Of a DNA stretch of 64,000 nucleotides, positions 33,706 to 43,192 are shown one piece after another. Each line of letters starts with the position of its first letter. Within the stretch, counting starts at the first letter, position 1. The DNA lies in the NCBI GenBank assembly GCA_023419605.1, contig JAEZXR010000013.1, positions 1 to 64,000 of the forward strand. Reading direction: 5' to 3'. The DNA is from Bacillota bacterium (GTDB taxonomy: Bacteria > Bacillota > Clostridia > Acetivibrionales > JAEZXR01). The position numbers and the translations under genes are program-made. The notes beneath the pieces were generated by a model. That model was not told where the DNA came from. It made no database searches and saw nothing but the letters and a program-made list of their open reading frames with translations.

Positions 33706-35388
33706 ATGAGGAAAAATATGCATGGTAAAATGAAAGTCAATCCTGTGTTGCAGATAAAAAAAGGTCCTGCAGGGAATCCATATATAGGCTTTATCCAAGG
33801 AATTCAGGCGAAATATGGCGTTTTCAGGTGGACAGGCAATTTCCCTGCATTGATATTCCGCCACATGTGGATGCTATTGAATGAAGCCGCCAGGGAAGCT
33901 CCCACGGATCCTAACGGAGTAATCAAAAACTATATAAACTATCTGAAAGTTTACAAATCCGTTTTCAATCTTACAACAAAGACAGTAGAGCAGCTGCACA
34001 CGGAAGGCAAGAAGCAATTGCCGGCATTCTCCGATGTACAATGGAATAAAAACATATACTCGAGGCTGGAGCAGCAAAACAGCCTGGAAGTGAACAAGGT
34101 AGAAAATAAAAACTATTCCGCAAGTGAACCCTTTGGTAAAGCTGACGGTATGCAAAATGAGCGGTTCAATCCAAGGGGAAGTATCATCCTCCATTCGTTA
34201 ACCGGTGTGAATGTATTGTGCCATATACCGGTTAGGACGGATAAAACCTTAAAGGATCGGGCTATACCGGCTTTGGAGTTTTCCACTCATATTCCTGACC
34301 GGCAGGCTCCGGCAGAAAGTACAAAGGTGGGAACGGATAAACTGAGATATCTGGAGCAGCAGCGGGAGCGGTTATTTGAAAATAGAGCAGAGAAAAAATC
34401 TGAAACTGCTGGTGAGAGAATTGAGCATTTTATTAGACCGCAGTCCACCCAGGAACAATTGGAAGCTTCAAGGATACAAAGCCGGAATCAGGAGATTCAA
34501 CGTTTTTACCGGGAGGAAACACGGACTACAGGGGCTAATCTGCAATATCATAGAAATCCTGATCGTGAGAGGGGAGCTTCAGAGAGAACATGGATAAAGC
34601 CAAATACTACTGAAAGCACCTATTCGTACAGCCAAAGGCCTCAGGAACAAACAGACGGCAAAACAGGATATGCTGGTTTACAAATACTATTAAAAAGAAA
34701 TATACCTGTAGAGGCCTTATTGCGGAGCAGTCCACAAATCAATCCCAAAATCATTACGAAAACTAGCCCGTTAGAGCTTGCTGTCAAAGGAGGAAAAGAG
34801 GGCATTCTCCGTAATAAAAAAGGGAGTATCCGAAGAGAGGATATGTTTTCTTCCGAAACAATGAAACAGGAAGTCCATCCGGACAAATCCAGCGGATTGA
34901 CAAAAAGCGCTGCTGCTCGAGTGAAAGGAATTAATTTACGGACTTTGGATGTTCCATTACAATCGGAGGATGCAAGCGGTTTTGAAAATGAATTTTACAT
35001 AAATAACATAATCCACCGAAGCAGCCCTGAATTTATGCCTGCGCTCTATCGCGGAGAGGCTGCAAAAACGCAGGATCGGAATGCAGTAAGGGTACTAAGC
35101 CATGCACCGGTAAAGAATATGAAGGAAGCCATGGGATTACATAAAAATAACGGTTTGACTTTTTTAAAAACTGCCAGGAAGGAAACCGGAGCTTCCGACA
35201 ACCCGCCGCAATTACAGGAGGTGCAGCCTGTAAGAAAAGAGCCATATTCCAGGACTTTTACCGCTCCGAAGGAAAATAAAGAATTTAAAGACATTGGAAC
35301 CGATGAAATAAATCTACTGGCAGATAGGGTTTTTAAAGTTCTTGAAAAAAGGATGGAAATTCGGAAAGACAGGAGGGGGCTGAGGTAA
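33706..35388 (+). CDS. Large hydrophilic protein at the tape-measure/assembly position, function unknown
   Basis: A 560-residue, highly charged, mostly disordered-looking protein. The N-terminal 70 residues (GFIQGIQAKYGVFRWTGNFP, RHMWMLLNEAAREAPTDPNG) look folded. The middle is Gln/Arg/Glu-rich. The C-terminus INLLADRVFKVLEKRMEIRK followed by DRRG resembles the short helical motif at the end of equivalent eCIS proteins that lie just before the LysM gene. The start has weak spacing to any ribosome binding site. The stop overlaps the LysM gene start (TAATG, 35386-35390). It could be a tape-measure-like or cargo-adaptor protein, but I cannot say which. Confidence 0.6.
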   Translation: MRKNMHGKMKVNPVLQIKKGPAGNPYIGFIQGIQAKYGVFRWTGNFPALIFRHMWMLLNEAAREAPTDPNGVIKNYINYLKVYKSVFNLTTKTVEQLHTEGKKQLPAFSDVQWNKNIYSRLEQQNSLEVNKVENKNYSASEPFGKADGMQNERFNPRGSIILHSLTGVNVLCHIPVRTDKTLKDRAIPALEFSTHIPDRQAPAESTKVGTDKLRYLEQQRERLFENRAEKKSETAGERIEHFIRPQSTQEQLEASRIQSRNQEIQRFYREETRTTGANLQYHRNPDRERGASERTWIKPNTTESTYSYSQRPQEQTDGKTGYAGLQILLKRNIPVEALLRSSPQINPKIITKTSPLELAVKGGKEGILRNKKGSIRREDMFSSETMKQEVHPDKSSGLTKSAAARVKGINLRTLDVPLQSEDASGFENEFYINNIIHRSSPEFMPALYRGEAAKTQDRNAVRVLSHAPVKNMKEAMGLHKNNGLTFLKTARKETGASDNPPQLQEVQPVRKEPYSRTFTAPKENKEFKDIGTDEINLLADRVFKVLEKRMEIRKDRRGLR

Positions 35389-36002
35389 TGGCAGAGAAAG
35401 CAAAAATCATACCCCAGGACATAAAAGGTGCAGGGGAAATTCCAGTAATGTTTAATCCCAATGAATATACCATTTCGTATGAAGTGAAATATACCGGAGA
35501 AGATGACAAAAAGCAATTTCAGATAACAAAAACGCCGGAATTTAAAGTTTCCCTATTCTATGATACCTATGAAAGACGTTCGGACGTGAGAAGGCAAACC
35601 AAAAAAATTACTTCACTTTTGAAGCCAACGGTCAGCGGAAAGAATACAAAAAGGCCTCCGGTCTGCTTGTTTGTATGGGGTGAATTCACCTACCGGGGGG
35701 TCCTTTCAAAAATCGAACAAAAATTTACCATGTTCCTGGAAGATGGTACGCCTGTGAGAGCTCTGCTTGATGTTACATTTATTACAGAGGAACTTGAGAA
35801 ACAAGTAGATAAAGACAAAGGTAGGGAAGCCTGCAGAAAGTTATGGGTGGTGAAAAGCGGAGACCGGCTTGACTTGATTGCCAACGAAGCTCTGAAAGAT
35901 CCGCTCAAGTGGCGGAAAATCGCTGAGGCCAATCGAATTGTCAATCCCTTTGGTTTTCCTGGTAAAAATGATGTAGGGAAGACCCTGGTCATCCCGGATT
36001 GA
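35388..36002 (+). CDS. LysM-domain baseplate protein (Pvc7-like)
   Basis: A 204-residue protein. The N-terminal 150 residues are a tail-tube/baseplate fold (GEIPVMFNPNEYTISYEVKY, FKVSLFYDTYERRSDVRR, SKIEQKFTMFLEDGTPVRAL). The C-terminal 50 are LysM (LWVVKSGDRLDLIANEAL, WRKIAEANRIVNPF, TLVIPD). Proteins of this design sit between tube and hub in phage and eCIS baseplates. AGGAGGGGGCTGAGGTA precedes the ATG. There is a 12-nt gap to the hub gene. Confidence 0.88.
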   Translation: MAEKAKIIPQDIKGAGEIPVMFNPNEYTISYEVKYTGEDDKKQFQITKTPEFKVSLFYDTYERRSDVRRQTKKITSLLKPTVSGKNTKRPPVCLFVWGEFTYRGVLSKIEQKFTMFLEDGTPVRALLDVTFITEELEKQVDKDKGREACRKLWVVKSGDRLDLIANEALKDPLKWRKIAEANRIVNPFGFPGKNDVGKTLVIPD

Positions 36003-36014
36003 GGTGGAATTTGA

Positions 36015-37058
36015 ATGGGAATTAGCGTTGCAAATTATAAAATAAAACTAAACGGTACGGAATTTTCCCAGGAATGGATGTCAGCCATAGAGGAAGTAAC
36101 TGTGGAAGATGAAATCAACTTACCCTCCATGTTTTCCATCCAGCTGAATATGGTGGATTATAAAGGTGGAAAATGGCGGGGAATTGATCTGAAAGCCTTT
36201 AAGCCGGGAGATAAGATTGCTGTTTCCCTTGGGTTGGATAAGGTGGAGCCAACGATCAGCGGTGAGATTACTTCATTGGAGTTAAACCTTGGTGAGCATT
36301 CGCTGCTGGAGATTAGAGGATACGACTTCCTTCACAGGCTTCGAATGGGTACGCGGAATAAGGTTTTTTTAAAAAAGAAAGACAGTGAAATTGCTTCCGA
36401 TATCGTGAAGGAGCATGGATTATCCGCTGTAGTCGATGATACAAAAACGGTGTATTCCTATCTGTTTCAAAATAATCAAAGCAATTACGAATTCCTGCTC
36501 TCGAGAGCAGCCCTGCTGGACTACGAAATTTATGCAGAGGATAAAAAAATTTACTATGTCAAGTCCAGAGCACAGAAGTCTCCTGAAATTCCTGAGTTAA
36601 CCTTCAAAAAGGATTTTGAGCAGTTGAACCTTGAACTGAGGTCGCTGACCCGGGGCAGCAAGGTTGAGGTGCGCGGATGGGATGTAAAAGACAAGAAGGA
36701 AGTTACGGCGGAAGCTAAAAAGGGTGACGAAACAACAAAGATGGGCGGTAAGGAATCAGGCTTCGAACTGATTGCAAATTCCGTGGGAGAGTCGCCCATT
36801 GCCTTGTCGGCGGAGAATCTGACGGACTTAAGTGAGGCAAAGAGTATTGCTTCAGCCACCTATAACAGTCTTCTTCGAGAATTCATCACCGGCGAGGGGA
36901 AATGCTATGGAAATCCGCTCTTACGAGCGGGAAAAACCGTGAAGCTGCTTGGAATGGATGAGCGGTTCAGTGGGGTCTACTATATTGTTTCAACGACGCA
37001 TACCATTAACAGCAAAGGCTACACAACGATATTTAAGGTTAAGAGGACAGGCATATGA
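36015..37058 (+). CDS. Baseplate hub protein (phage gpD / VgrG N-terminal type)
   Basis: A 347-residue hub subunit with the late-control-D landmarks: EWMSAIEEVTVEDEINLPSM, LLEIRGYDFLHRLRMGTRN, KDSEIASDIVKEHG and FQNNQSNYEFLLSRAALLDY. It ends in GKTVKLLGMDERFSGVYYIV. It forms the trimeric hub through which the tube is joined to the spike, encoded next as a separate gene, as in Pvc8-type split VgrG. It overlaps the spike gene by 4 nt (ATGA). Confidence 0.9.
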   Translation: MGISVANYKIKLNGTEFSQEWMSAIEEVTVEDEINLPSMFSIQLNMVDYKGGKWRGIDLKAFKPGDKIAVSLGLDKVEPTISGEITSLELNLGEHSLLEIRGYDFLHRLRMGTRNKVFLKKKDSEIASDIVKEHGLSAVVDDTKTVYSYLFQNNQSNYEFLLSRAALLDYEIYAEDKKIYYVKSRAQKSPEIPELTFKKDFEQLNLELRSLTRGSKVEVRGWDVKDKKEVTAEAKKGDETTKMGGKESGFELIANSVGESPIALSAENLTDLSEAKSIASATYNSLLREFITGEGKCYGNPLLRAGKTVKLLGMDERFSGVYYIVSTTHTINSKGYTTIFKVKRTGI

Positions 37059-37777
37059 GTGATGGATTGGGGATTTCAAATTTTGTTGATAGCTTTAAAA
37101 ATGAAGCAAAAATCGTGGGTGTGATGGTGGGCATCGTCACAAAGAATGATTCGGCAAACGATGGAGATAAACCGGGCTTCGGACGTGTAAAAGTGAAAAT
37201 ACCCTTGATCGGCATGACGGAATCCAACTGGGCCCGTATTGCGTCTTTTATGGCAGGAAAGGAAAGAGGGGCATTTTTCCTTCCCGAAGAAGGAGATGAG
37301 GTGCTGGTGGCATTTGAAAACGGAGATGTCAACAGGCCCTATATAATAGGCTCCTTGTGGAATGGAAAGGATGCACCCCCTGAAACAAACAGCGATGGGA
37401 AAAACAATACAAGGGTTATCAAATCCCGCAGCGGCCATACGGTACAGTTTTTCGATAAAAAAGGTGAAGAAAAAATTATAATTAAATCCGCTAAAGGACA
37501 TTGGATCCAAATGGATGACAAGAGCGGATCGGAAGCGATTCAGATAACGGACAAATCCGGGAATAACAAAATCGTCATTAGTACCAAGGACAACAAGGTA
37601 TCCATAAATTCAGCCAAGGACATAGAAATAAGCGCCCCTAAGGGCAAGCTGGTCCTTAATGCCCAAAACATTGAGATAAAAGCCTCGGCGGATGCCAAAA
37701 TAGAAGCATCTGCCGGAATGAACCTTAAAGCCTCGGCGAATATGACCATCAAAGGGGCTACAGTGAATATCAACTAG
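37055..37777 (+). CDS. Baseplate spike protein (phage gpV / VgrG C-terminal type)
   Basis: A 240-residue spike. An OB-fold is at about residues 20-110 (VGIVTKNDSANDGDKPGFGR, VKVKIPLIGMTESNWARIAS, FLPEEGDEVLVAFENGDVNR, PYIIGSLWNGKDAPPE). A beta-helical repeat follows (IKASADAKIEASAGMNLKAS), the classical needle. Trimers puncture the target envelope. It is capped by the PAAR-type protein encoded next. Translationally coupled to the hub gene. Confidence 0.92.
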   Translation: MSDGLGISNFVDSFKNEAKIVGVMVGIVTKNDSANDGDKPGFGRVKVKIPLIGMTESNWARIASFMAGKERGAFFLPEEGDEVLVAFENGDVNRPYIIGSLWNGKDAPPETNSDGKNNTRVIKSRSGHTVQFFDKKGEEKIIIKSAKGHWIQMDDKSGSEAIQITDKSGNNKIVISTKDNKVSINSAKDIEISAPKGKLVLNAQNIEIKASADAKIEASAGMNLKASANMTIKGATVNIN

Positions 37778-37819
37778 TCATTCACTTCATACATTGCGCT
37801 ACGGAAGGGAGAGGTTTTC

Positions 37820-38215
37820 ATGGGACAACCTGCTGCAAAGCAAGGAGATCGTGTTATGGCCATCGACACACATATTGTAATGATTCCGGCTGGAGCTTCA
37901 CTGGTTCCCACGCCTTTACCCCACCCCTTTACAGGGATCATCAATGACGGCCTCAGCAGTGATGTGAAAATTATGGGAAAGCCGGCCGCAACGGTGGACT
38001 CTATTGCCACAAACACTCCTGCCCATGTACCTCAGGGAGGTCCGTTTCAAAAAAACCCCCAGAATAAAGGGAAAATCATTATGGGCAGTGCTACTGTTAA
38101 AATAAATGGAAAAATGGCTGCCAGAAACGGCGATACGGCAATGACATGCAATGACCCGGCCGATATGCCCGTTGGCAAGGTTATTGCAGTGGGCACTGTT
38201 ATGATAGGAGGTTAA
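37820..38215 (+). CDS. PAAR-like spike tip protein
   Basis: A 131-residue protein with repeated PAAR-type strand patterns (QPAAKQGDRVMAIDTHIVMI, VKIMGKPAATVDSIATNTPA, VKINGKMAARNGDTAMTCND). Conserved His and Cys residues could bind the zinc at the cone apex. It sits at the end of the spike. GGGAGAGGTTTTC precedes the ATG. There is no C-terminal toxin extension, so cargo must be carried elsewhere, probably as the free toxin of 21720-26009. Confidence 0.88.
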   Translation: MGQPAAKQGDRVMAIDTHIVMIPAGASLVPTPLPHPFTGIINDGLSSDVKIMGKPAATVDSIATNTPAHVPQGGPFQKNPQNKGKIIMGSATVKINGKMAARNGDTAMTCNDPADMPVGKVIAVGTVMIGG

Positions 38216-38216
38216 C

Positions 38217-38612
38217 ATGGAGGTAATTGATTTTTTGGGACGGGGGCTGAAGTTCCCTGTTTCCGTAAAAAAAGAAAGGCTGTGTACTGCGGAAGGAGAA
38301 CAGTCCATCAAGGAATCCATAATACTGATCCTGGGAACAGCCAGAGGGGAACGTGTCATGCGTCCCGACTTCGGCTGCAGGCTTAATGAACTGGTATTTG
38401 CTCCAAATAATACGAGTACGTCAACTCTGATAAAAAGCCATATTGAAGAAGCGTTGCTGAATTGGGAGCCACGAATCGAAGTAGAGGATATAAGTGTAAC
38501 TCCCAGGGCTGACCAGCCGGTTTTGGAGATTTCCATCGATTATATCATTAATTCCAGCAACAGCAAGGACAATCTGGTATACCCATTTTATCTTGAAAGT
38601 GTGGGAAAATAA
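38217..38612 (+). CDS. Baseplate wedge protein (gp25/GPW family)
   Basis: A 131-residue protein with the gp25 signature: VKKERLCTAEGEQSIKESII, LILGTARGERVMRPDFGCRL, LNELVFAPNN and EEALLNWEPRIEVEDISV. In T4 and eCIS particles gp25 nucleates sheath assembly at the baseplate. It begins 1 nt after the PAAR-like gene and overlaps the next gene by one base, so it is tightly coupled. Confidence 0.92.
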   Translation: MEVIDFLGRGLKFPVSVKKERLCTAEGEQSIKESIILILGTARGERVMRPDFGCRLNELVFAPNNTSTSTLIKSHIEEALLNWEPRIEVEDISVTPRADQPVLEISIDYIINSSNSKDNLVYPFYLESVGK

Positions 38613-41600
38613 TGCCGAACATTTTACCGAAAATTGATCAAAGAGATCAAAAATATCTGCTCAATCAACTAAGGAACCTGATTCTTGACTATTGCCCGGA
38701 ATGGAAGGATATTGGGGAGCTTGAGTCGGATCAGCAAGTAAACGCTCTTGTCCATATTTTTTCAAACATGATGGAAAAAATTATCGATCGATTAAATCAG
38801 GCTCCGGACCGAAACCTTGTTGCCTTTTTAAATATGATAGGGATTAGCCCTACACCTCCAAGAGTGGCAAAGGCCCCTTTAGTGTTTAAACTGAAGGAGG
38901 ACTGGGAAAAGGATGCTTTGATCCCGGCCGGTACGAAGGTGTCAGCACAGCCGGAGAACCAGGAGGAAGTTGTTTTTGAAACGGAGAAGGACTTGACAGC
39001 TATAAAACCCCGGTTGATAAGGGCTGCAAGCATTGATCCCAAGCATGACAGTTGGAGCAATCAGGATTTCCTTTTCGTGACGGAACCTACCGGAAAGCAG
39101 GCAGAATTGTTCTGCGGCGACTCTACGGTACTGCACCGGCTGTATATCGGACACTCCAAGCTCTTTGATTTTAAGGAAGCCGGAAGCTCCTTGACCATCT
39201 ACTTTAATAAGCTGCGGGCAACCCCTTCCCTTGACAGCAGCGAAGAGGGGAATGAAGACCCGGAAGAAAATGACCTTGATTTTGAATGGTATTGCTTTGA
39301 TGAAAAAGGAGAACGCCGGCAGCTAAAAGTAAAGGAGACCTGGCAAACTACGGATCCGGTATGGAGAGCTGCATTTTCTCTCGAAAATGTGGCAGATTCG
39401 GCTGCTACGGCGGTTTCCGGGTACGACAGAGAAGGCGTCTTTCAAAGCTGGACGAATAAATGGATTTTTGCAGAGTTGAAAACGCCCATCACCAATCAAA
39501 CGGTTATGCCTGACATCGAGGATATCCAGATCGCTTTGAATGTATCACCCTCTTCCCCGATTTTTGTTGATGGAACGGTCTGTAATGATACGCCATTGGA
39601 TATGAAAAAGGATTTCTATCCTTTCGGAGAGAAGCCCAAACCCAATGATACATTTTATATTGCTTCCAGGGAGGCATTCTCAAAGGAAAACTCCCGGGTT
39701 TTTATGAATATAGAGCTTTCCGATGAAGAGATCTGCAAGCTGCCGGATACAAAGTTTATACGACTGCGCTGGGAATATTGGAACGGGATTGAATGGGCAG
39801 TCATGTTTGAGGGTACCCATGATACAAGGAAATCAAGTGCGGGGGGGAATCCATGGGATGTTCAAACCTTTGTTTCCAGCGGACAGTTTTCTTTCCGGTG
39901 TCCATCCATCAAACCCAGCATTGTCAATGGTGAAGAAAACTACTGGATTCGTGCCCGTATTACCGGTGGGAACTATGGCAAGGAGGAAGAATATAACTAC
40001 ATTCCCAAGGAAGTTATCATAGGGAATGAAAAAGTGACTATTGCTCAACTGGAGTACACAAAAGCGTCATTTGCCCCTCCCTCTGTCAGGAAACTGACCA
40101 TCGGGTATGAATATACGATCGAAGAACACCCGGAAAGAGTGCTTGCTGAAAATAATTACAGTATCGCAGACCGGACCGTTGAATGTAAAAATGACGGAGA
40201 ATATTTCAAGCCTTTTTCACCCTGCTCGGAATCCGATCCCACCTTTTATCTGGCTTTCGACAGAGACATAAGCAGTTTGCCTATTTCGCTCTTTTTTCCG
40301 CTATCCGGCGACCAGTTGGGAGAAAGCCCAGTCGTTGCCTGGGAGTACTGGAATGGAAGGAAATGGCTTGCCTTGAGTGTAAATGATGCCATAAGGAACT
40401 TTACACGAAGGGAGATACTACAATTTACAGCTCCTTCCGATGTAGAAAAACGTCCGCTTTTCGGCACAGAAAATTATTGGATCCGTGCACGCCTTGAAGA
40501 TGGAGGTTTTAAGTCGTATCCGAAAATCGGTACTGTTTATACCAATGCAGCATGGGCAAGAAACGCAAATACGCTGCAGGGGGAAGTGCTGGGTTCCAGC
40601 AACGGTGAGCCCAATCAGACCTTTCAACTGTCGCGGACTCCCGTATTAACCGGACAGGAAGTGAGGGTACGTGAGACTCTCACCCAGGAAGAGTGGAAGC
40701 TTTGGGAAGAAGTGAAAACCTTCTCCCTTTCAAGTACGGATAGCAGGCATTATATGATGGACCATGCCACCGGCAGCATTCTATTTGGAGATGGAAAGAA
40801 CGGCATGGTTCCGCCCGCAGGCATAGACAATATCAAGTGTGATTACAAGCAGGGAGGAGGGGCAAGAGGGAATGTTCAGGCAAATACCATATCCAGAATA
40901 TGGGACAGCTTGCCCGGGATTGATGCTGTTACCAATCCTACTGCGGCAGATGGAGGCTTTAACCAGGAAGAACCGGAGGAAGCAAAAATCCGTGGGCCTC
41001 ATACCTTGAAAAGTTGGGAAAGGGGAGTTACCTGCGAGGATATCGAATGGATGGTCCATGAAGCAGCCCCTCAGATTGCCATTGCAAAATGTCTTCCCAC
41101 CATGGACCGGGATTTGAATTTTATACCTGGAAAAGCCACTGTCATCGTGGTTCCGGAGTACGAAGACCCAAAGCCTGTACCCAGCCAGGAATTACTGAAT
41201 GAGATTGAAGCATATTTATCTGCGAGAGTATCGGCTGTGCTGAATACAGCAGGAACATCCCGGATCGATGTAATCGGACCTGACTATATCCGCGTGGGAG
41301 TGGAAGCAGCGGTAAATTACACGACACCGGAAACGGGAAAAATAATTGAAGGACGTATTATCGACAACTTGAAACGGTTCTTTAACCCTATTCATGGCGG
41401 GCAGGAAATGACAGGGTGGGAACTGGGGCATCACCTGTATGTTTCCGAAGTGTGCTCCGTAATAAAAAATACACCGGGTGTGGATTATATCGCCAATATT
41501 GCCATAAAGGCTTCTGTCCAATGTTTCACACTTAACTTGGAAATGCTTAAGGATGGACCTTTTACGCCCGGCATCCCCTACCCCAAATATAGTGCGGTGC

Positions 41601-42247
41601 GAACCAGCGACAATAAGATTATACTCGCTCTGGCAGAAAATCTTCAAGCAAATAAAGGCGTTAAAACCTTAAAGGTAAGAGGGTTCAAGGAAAACGACAG
41701 TATTTTGCTCTATTACCGCAAACGTACTCCGAGAGAATTGATTGTGGTATCTGTAGATGGAGATATACTGGAGTGCAGAACTTCGGATGAACAGCCCCTT
41801 GGGCTGAATTACCCGGCGGGCAGTGATATAGAAGCTGCGGTTACCAAAGACCTGACAATACGTTCCTACATACTGAATGACATTGGACGCGATTCCGAAT
41901 CTTTTTTCATAAAGATTGCCGTGCCTGAAACCCATGACATTGTACTTTTATGCCGTAATGACGAGTATATAAACACCACTCCTTTGAAAATTCGCGAAGT
42001 ACGGTCGGAAGATATCTTCCTGGAAGAAAACCAACTGGTTTACAGCGGAATTCATTTCATTAATAAAAAGCCGGAATTGGTATTTCCTTATCTTATGAAT
42101 AATGATACGAATATTGTGCATGACTTGAGTGCTACTACGCCCCAATGCCATTTGGAACAGATTTCAAAAGAGGATCGGGTTTATTCCGGTAAATTGCCCG
42201 GCTCACCTGTAAAAAAATGCCCATACTGCTTTTCTTATGAGGGATGA
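38612..42247 (+). CDS. Large baseplate J-family protein (Pvc11/gp6-like)
   Basis: A 1211-residue baseplate subunit. The N-terminus (IGELESDQQVNALVHIFSNM, MIGISPTPPRVAKAPLVFKL, AGTKVSAQ) is the usual start of putative baseplate assembly proteins. Middle domains repeat WEYWNGIEW / WEYWNGRKW with NYWIRARI, probably two related beta domains. The J core is at about residues 760-970 (GGFNQEEPEEAKIRGPHTLK, RGVTCEDIEWMVHEAAPQIA, DYIRVGVEAAV). It forms the baseplate wedge ring. An odd CPYC motif lies at the C-terminus (KKCPYCFSYEG). The 72-bp gap to the next gene has GAAAGGAAGAAG. Confidence 0.9.
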   Translation: MPNILPKIDQRDQKYLLNQLRNLILDYCPEWKDIGELESDQQVNALVHIFSNMMEKIIDRLNQAPDRNLVAFLNMIGISPTPPRVAKAPLVFKLKEDWEKDALIPAGTKVSAQPENQEEVVFETEKDLTAIKPRLIRAASIDPKHDSWSNQDFLFVTEPTGKQAELFCGDSTVLHRLYIGHSKLFDFKEAGSSLTIYFNKLRATPSLDSSEEGNEDPEENDLDFEWYCFDEKGERRQLKVKETWQTTDPVWRAAFSLENVADSAATAVSGYDREGVFQSWTNKWIFAELKTPITNQTVMPDIEDIQIALNVSPSSPIFVDGTVCNDTPLDMKKDFYPFGEKPKPNDTFYIASREAFSKENSRVFMNIELSDEEICKLPDTKFIRLRWEYWNGIEWAVMFEGTHDTRKSSAGGNPWDVQTFVSSGQFSFRCPSIKPSIVNGEENYWIRARITGGNYGKEEEYNYIPKEVIIGNEKVTIAQLEYTKASFAPPSVRKLTIGYEYTIEEHPERVLAENNYSIADRTVECKNDGEYFKPFSPCSESDPTFYLAFDRDISSLPISLFFPLSGDQLGESPVVAWEYWNGRKWLALSVNDAIRNFTRREILQFTAPSDVEKRPLFGTENYWIRARLEDGGFKSYPKIGTVYTNAAWARNANTLQGEVLGSSNGEPNQTFQLSRTPVLTGQEVRVRETLTQEEWKLWEEVKTFSLSSTDSRHYMMDHATGSILFGDGKNGMVPPAGIDNIKCDYKQGGGARGNVQANTISRIWDSLPGIDAVTNPTAADGGFNQEEPEEAKIRGPHTLKSWERGVTCEDIEWMVHEAAPQIAIAKCLPTMDRDLNFIPGKATVIVVPEYEDPKPVPSQELLNEIEAYLSARVSAVLNTAGTSRIDVIGPDYIRVGVEAAVNYTTPETGKIIEGRIIDNLKRFFNPIHGGQEMTGWELGHHLYVSEVCSVIKNTPGVDYIANIAIKASVQCFTLNLEMLKDGPFTPGIPYPKYSAVRTSDNKIILALAENLQANKGVKTLKVRGFKENDSILLYYRKRTPRELIVVSVDGDILECRTSDEQPLGLNYPAGSDIEAAVTKDLTIRSYILNDIGRDSESFFIKIAVPETHDIVLLCRNDEYINTTPLKIREVRSEDIFLEENQLVYSGIHFINKKPELVFPYLMNNDTNIVHDLSATTPQCHLEQISKEDRVYSGKLPGSPVKKCPYCFSYEG

Positions 42248-42319
42248 CGTAACAAAGGGCATTATCTGTATATTTCAACGCCTGTGCTTCAAAAAATCCT
42301 TATGAAAGGAAGAAGATAA

Positions 42320-43192
42320 ATGTCGTTACCAAAGCCGATTCTAGATAATGTAGTTTTTGAAGAACTTGTGAAGGAAGCAAAATCACTACTGCCGGTCTAT
42401 GCGCCGGAGTGGACCAATCACAATCCTTCAGATCCTGGAATTACCTTGATTGAACTGTTTGCCTGGCTATGTGAGATGATCGTTTACCGCATTGACCAGG
42501 TTCCTGATAAAAACTACCTGAGATTTTTAAACCTGCTGGGCATACAACTGAAGGAGGGCGAGGAGCTTCCATCAGGAATACGCCGGGGGGTAGGTCAGCT
42601 TTCAGAACGCACCAGGGCTGTTACTTCCGAAGATTTTGAGGTGCTGGCTTACAAAGGACTTATGGAGAAGCCCGGTATCCTGGAAAAATACCCGGACCTG
42701 GCAGCGCGCATCATATGCCTCGTAAACAGGAACCTGGAGGACACTGGGTCCGAAACTTCAGAGCAGTTTGGGCACATCTCCGTCATACTTGTCATAAATA
42801 CACAGAATCAAAAGGATTTCTTACGGGATGCCAGCGATATCAAACAGTATGTCAAAGACTATCTGTCCAAGAGAAAGCTACTTACAACACATATTCATGT
42901 AGTCGACCCGGAATACAAAGAAGCAAAGGTCTCTATCCAGGTAGCTGCAAAAGACAAGGCACTGGAGAGAACGGTGAGGGAAGTAATCGAGAAGTATCTT
43001 GATCCCATAACCGGAGGAGAAAACGGAAACGGTTGGCCTCATGGGAGAAATCTTTACAGTTCGGATTTGTTCTATTTGATGGAAAGAATACCGGGAATCG
43101 ATCATGTTATCCGTGTTGAACTGGATGTTCCCGATCTTAAGCCATACCAGTTAATTAAACTTAAAGAGCTTATAATTGAGGTGGAATCATGA
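42320..43192 (+). CDS. Second baseplate J-type protein (Pvc12-like)
   Basis: A 290-residue shorter relative of baseplate wedge proteins: VYAPEWTNHNPSDPGITLIE, LFAWLCEMIVYRIDQVPDKN, then RAVTSEDFEVLAYKGLMEKP and a C-terminal domain EREVIEKYLDP-like with GGENGNGWPHGRNLYSSDLF. The N-terminal HNPSDPGIT motif is typical of this group. It should pair with the 1211-residue protein in the wedge. AAAGGAAGAAGATAA precedes the ATG. It overlaps the tail protein I gene by 4 nt. Confidence 0.88.
   Translation: MSLPKPILDNVVFEELVKEAKSLLPVYAPEWTNHNPSDPGITLIELFAWLCEMIVYRIDQVPDKNYLRFLNLLGIQLKEGEELPSGIRRGVGQLSERTRAVTSEDFEVLAYKGLMEKPGILEKYPDLAARIICLVNRNLEDTGSETSEQFGHISVILVINTQNQKDFLRDASDIKQYVKDYLSKRKLLTTHIHVVDPEYKEAKVSIQVAAKDKALERTVREVIEKYLDPITGGENGNGWPHGRNLYSSDLFYLMERIPGIDHVIRVELDVPDLKPYQLIKLKELIIEVES

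Noticed and set aside
37820..38215. Toxin fused to the PAAR-like tip
   Set aside because: The protein is only 131 residues and ends with the PAAR-type repeats; no effector extension.
42170..42247. CPYC ending of the large baseplate protein as a frameshift or fusion sign
   Set aside because: The frame ends in a normal stop and the next gene has its own ribosome binding site; a Cys pair at a C-terminus alone is not evidence.
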